From: Solirubrobacterales bacterium
Lineage (GTDB): Bacteria; Actinomycetota; Thermoleophilia; Solirubrobacterales; Solirubrobacteraceae
DNA length: 7,660 bases
Assembly: GCA_003157595.1 (NCBI GenBank)
Contig: PMKB01000131.1
Location: 1 to 7,660, forward strand
Direction: 5' to 3'
In this document: positions 5,708 through 7,660 of the stretch, piece after piece
Layout of the letters: every line of letters begins with the position of its first letter
Position numbering within the stretch: position 1 is the stretch's first letter
The notes under the pieces: generated by a model
What the model was told of the DNA's origin: nothing
The model's input: the letters and a program-made list of their open reading frames with translations, nothing else
The model's database searches: none
Made by a program: the position numbers and the translations under genes

Positions 5708-6311
5708 CTATGTCCGCGGGGGACACCGGGCGGCTACGGGGAATTGGCCGTGGTAGGAGCGCCCATTCGGCGTCGTGACGAGGAAGCGCACGCACTGTTT
5801 GTGGCTGACGACGAAGCCGCCGTCGAATTGGCTCACGCCGTGGTTGAAGTGGCGTGAGCGGCAGGCTTTGAAGCGCACGACCTAGTCAAGGTCTTTGATC
5901 CGGTAGGCGCCATCATCGCGGAACTTGCTCGGGTCGTAGCGGAGGCCGACGGTCGGAGGACTCTGATCGGGGAAGGCTCAGCGTCGGCTGTGTGCCCGCC
6001 TGTACGATCGCGATCACCTCGTAGGCCCCGAACCGACCGTCGACTTCGCCGGGAAGGGGCTGACGCGCCGTGTACTCCCTCAGATTGCCTAGCACCAAGG
6101 CACCAAGCACCAGCCCACGCTGGCGATAATCGGGCGCCAAGCCCCCGGACCCGACCATATCGCAACCGCGTACGGCGACGGAAGCCTGCACCGTAGCGGC
6201 GGCGGGATGTCCCGAACCACCGCATGCTGCGACCAGCGCGCCAGCCGCCGCACACGCAGCCAACAGGTGTCCTCGCCAGACTATCGACCGAGCGTACCCA
6301 CGAGCGTGACT
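5708..6311 (-). pseudogene. Broken lipoprotein-like gene (frameshift plus amber stop)
   Basis: Reading leftwards from the IS end, the frame encodes RSIVWRGHLLAACAAAG then ALVAACGGSG, a lipoprotein signal peptide with lipobox VAAC. A continuous domain follows: GCDMVGSGGLAPDYRQRGLV, then GRFGAYEVIAIVQAGTQPTL. Near 5955-5975 the frame must shift by one base: as written it dies at a TGA (5913-5915), while the adjacent frame continues with TVGLRYDPSKFRDDGAYRIK. That frame meets a TAG at 5882-5884, then continues with VVRFKAC, FDGGFVVSHKQCVRFLV and AARCPPRT to the final TAG at 5708-5710. The pieces, about 183 residues with strong codon bias, resemble actinobacterial secreted proteins of unknown function with a LLYDP...YRV / FNGGFVV pattern, as I recall them. 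No ATG or GTG exists between the IS end and the lipobox; the only in-frame start, a TTG at 6263, would give an unusually short, uncharged signal peptide. The gene is therefore probably dead. Confidence 0.7.
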
Positions 6312-7660
6312 GAGGGTGTCCTGTTTTCTGTGTAGGCGGGTTAGTCGGGTAGTCGGTCTCCGAAGTGGATTTTGAAGGCGAGGAGCGCTGCTGTCCAGCT
6401 CCTGGTTCTGGTCCAGGCCGGCACGGCGTTGTTCACGGCGAGGTAGATCAGCTTGCGGGCGGCGTCCTCGTTGGGGAAATGGCCCTTCGTTTTGATCGCT
6501 TTGCGCAGCTGGCGGTTGAGCGCCTCTATGGCATTCGTGGTGTAGATCACCCGGCGCACCTCGGGGCCAAACGCGAGGAACGGCGTGACGTGCTCCCAGG
6601 CGGTCAGCCACGCCTGGGTGATCACGGGGAATCGCTGGCCCCATTTCTCGTCGAAGCGCTCGAGCTCTTCGTGGGCGTGGTCGGCGTCGATCGCGGTGTA
6701 GATCGGTTTGAGATCGCGCGCGACGTGCTCGCGCTCGCGCCGGGGGACGTATTTCAGGCTGTGGCGGATCAGGTGCACGATGCACGTCTGGACCACGGTC
6801 TTCGGGAAGATCGCTTCGATCGCTTCGGGGAACCCTTTGAGGCCGTCGACGCAGCAGATCAGGATGTCCTGAACGCCGCGCTGCTTGAGCTCCGTGAGGA
6901 CCTGCATCCAGAACTTTGCGCCCTCGGTCTCTTGAAACCACATCCCGAGCACGTCGCGGTCACCGTCCATGCTGACTCCCAACGCGAGGTAGCAGGCGCG
7001 ACGCTGAACGCTCCCGCCCTCACGAACCTTCAGGACGAGACAGTCGAGGAACACGATCGGGTAGACGTCATCCAACGGTCGTGTGGCCCACGCCCGGGCG
7101 TCGTCCATCACGGCGTCGGTGACGCGGCTGATCAGATCACGGCCGATCTCGACGCCATAGAGCTCCCCCAGATACGCCTGAATATCCCGCGTCGACAATC
7201 CGCGGGAGTAGAGCGCGATGACCTTCTCGTCGAACCCCTCGAAACGCCGCTGACGCTTGCGCACGATCCGCGGCTCAAAGCTCCCGTTGCGATCGCGCGG
7301 CGTGTCGATCCCCACCGGCCCGTGCTCCGTCGCGAGCGTCTTCGGTGTCGATCCGTTGCGCGTATTCCCAGCGCCGCCAGGCGGCCCTTGGCCATGCTCA
7401 TAGCCCAAGTGGTCGGTCAGCTCGACTTCCATCGCGCGCTCAACGAGCCGCTTCGTCAACCCCGCGAGCAGGCCCCCGGGCCCGACGATCTCCTGCTCGC
7501 TGCGCGCCCCCGCGAGCAGCTCGTCGACCAGCTCGTCCGAAAGCAGCCCGCGAACCTCCGAAGGCAAACGCTCGCGGACACTCCGAGGGGGCGCCGTCGT
7601 CTCGCCTTCCGGCGAGCCGCCGGCGCCACGCAGGATCTGGGAAGCATCCTGATCAGGGAA
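6312..7660 (-). mobile_element. IS256-family insertion sequence, right end outside window
   Basis: The transposase gene ends at 6341 and is followed within 30 bases by GAGGGTGTCCTGTTTTCTG (6312-6330), whose position and sequence suit the left terminal inverted repeat of an IS256-family element. The complementary copy and the expected target-site duplication (usually 8-9 bp in this family) should lie beyond base 7660, so neither can be verified. The element sits directly upstream of the broken lipoprotein gene, and its transposase is transcribed towards it. Confidence 0.75.
6341..7567 (-). CDS. IS256-family transposase (Mutator-type DDE)
   Basis: A 408-residue DDE transposase that catalyses excision and insertion of its IS. 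The N-terminal part carries GPGGLLAGLTKRLVERAMEV and GAGNTRNGSTPKTLATEHGP, then the DNA-binding region TPRDRNGSFEPRIVRKRQRR (89-108) and LYSRGLSTRDIQAYLGELYG (119-138). The catalytic triad appears intact: D175 in VFLDCLVLKVRE, D241 in CCVDGLKGFPEAIEAIFP and E348 in IYTTNAIEALNRQLRKAIK. CIVHLIRHSLKYV (262-274) is the usual C-x2-H block, and the end KGHFPNEDAARK to HFGDRLPD is full length. The best start in the window is a TTG at 7567 without a clear ribosome-binding site. The frame stays open for 31 more codons to the window edge with no ATG or GTG, so the true start may lie outside and the gene may be 5'-partial here. Confidence 0.96.
   Translation of the reverse strand: MPSEVRGLLSDELVDELLAGARSEQEIVGPGGLLAGLTKRLVERAMEVELTDHLGYEHGQGPPGGAGNTRNGSTPKTLATEHGPVGIDTPRDRNGSFEPRIVRKRQRRFEGFDEKVIALYSRGLSTRDIQAYLGELYGVEIGRDLISRVTDAVMDDARAWATRPLDDVYPIVFLDCLVLKVREGGSVQRRACYLALGVSMDGDRDVLGMWFQETEGAKFWMQVLTELKQRGVQDILICCVDGLKGFPEAIEAIFPKTVVQTCIVHLIRHSLKYVPRREREHVARDLKPIYTAIDADHAHEELERFDEKWGQRFPVITQAWLTAWEHVTPFLAFGPEVRRVIYTTNAIEALNRQLRKAIKTKGHFPNEDAARKLIYLAVNNAVPAWTRTRSWTAALLAFKIHFGDRLPD

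Noticed and set aside
5882..5884. Programmed readthrough or recoding at the amber codon
   Set aside because: The same gene also needs a frameshift and lacks a start codon on this side of the IS; decay explains all three more simply, and I see no recoding signal.
5913..6941. 342-residue - strand frame joining the IS interior to the lipoprotein remnant
   Set aside because: The N-terminal two thirds is an out-of-frame shadow of the transposase; only the part left of the IS end is genuine coding sequence, and I report it as the broken lipoprotein gene.

Overview
The window is very GC-rich with strongly GC-biased third codon positions. Its gene content (HD-containing Ppx/GppA phosphatase, DUF4395 membrane protein, an Lgt with the KGGLGIWGG loop, an IS256 transposase) points to a high-GC actinobacterium, plausibly Thermoleophilia/Solirubrobacterales. 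That placement is inference; there is no rRNA or tRNA gene to fix it.

Left part (1-3335). A short TolC/outer-membrane-efflux-like coding fragment enters from the left edge on the + strand and runs tail-to-tail into ppx/gppA (223-1755, -). ppx/gppA is divergent from a DUF4395 membrane protein (1856-2350, +). The DUF4395 stop codon directly abuts the stop of lgt (2351-3148, -), the prolipoprotein diacylglyceryl transferase.

Middle (3333-5200). A LysR-family regulator (3333-4271, -) is divergent from a small GNAT-like protein (4343-4660, +). A perfect 15-bp dyad overlaps the lysR start and is a likely autoregulatory operator. Two small unrecognised reading frames on the - strand follow (4638-4856 and 4976-5197); the second has convincing codon bias.

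Right part (5198-7660). About 500 bp carry no convincing gene but hold an 18-bp perfect palindrome resembling a tRNA T-arm, a tandem 11-bp repeat and a 14-bp direct repeat. This resembles a recombination/attachment-site scar, although no integrase is visible. Next is a lipoprotein-like gene on the - strand that is clearly broken: no start on its side of the IS, one frameshift and one in-frame amber codon. An IS256-family element with an intact DDE transposase lies immediately upstream of it. Its left end is visible and its right end lies beyond the window.

The left part is ordinary housekeeping and regulatory chromosome; the right part is an accessory region shaped by an IS and decay. I found no evidence of a new multi-gene system. 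The most informative observations are the triply damaged lipoprotein gene, the att-like scar, the TolC-like fragment in an apparently monoderm genome and the LysR operator.
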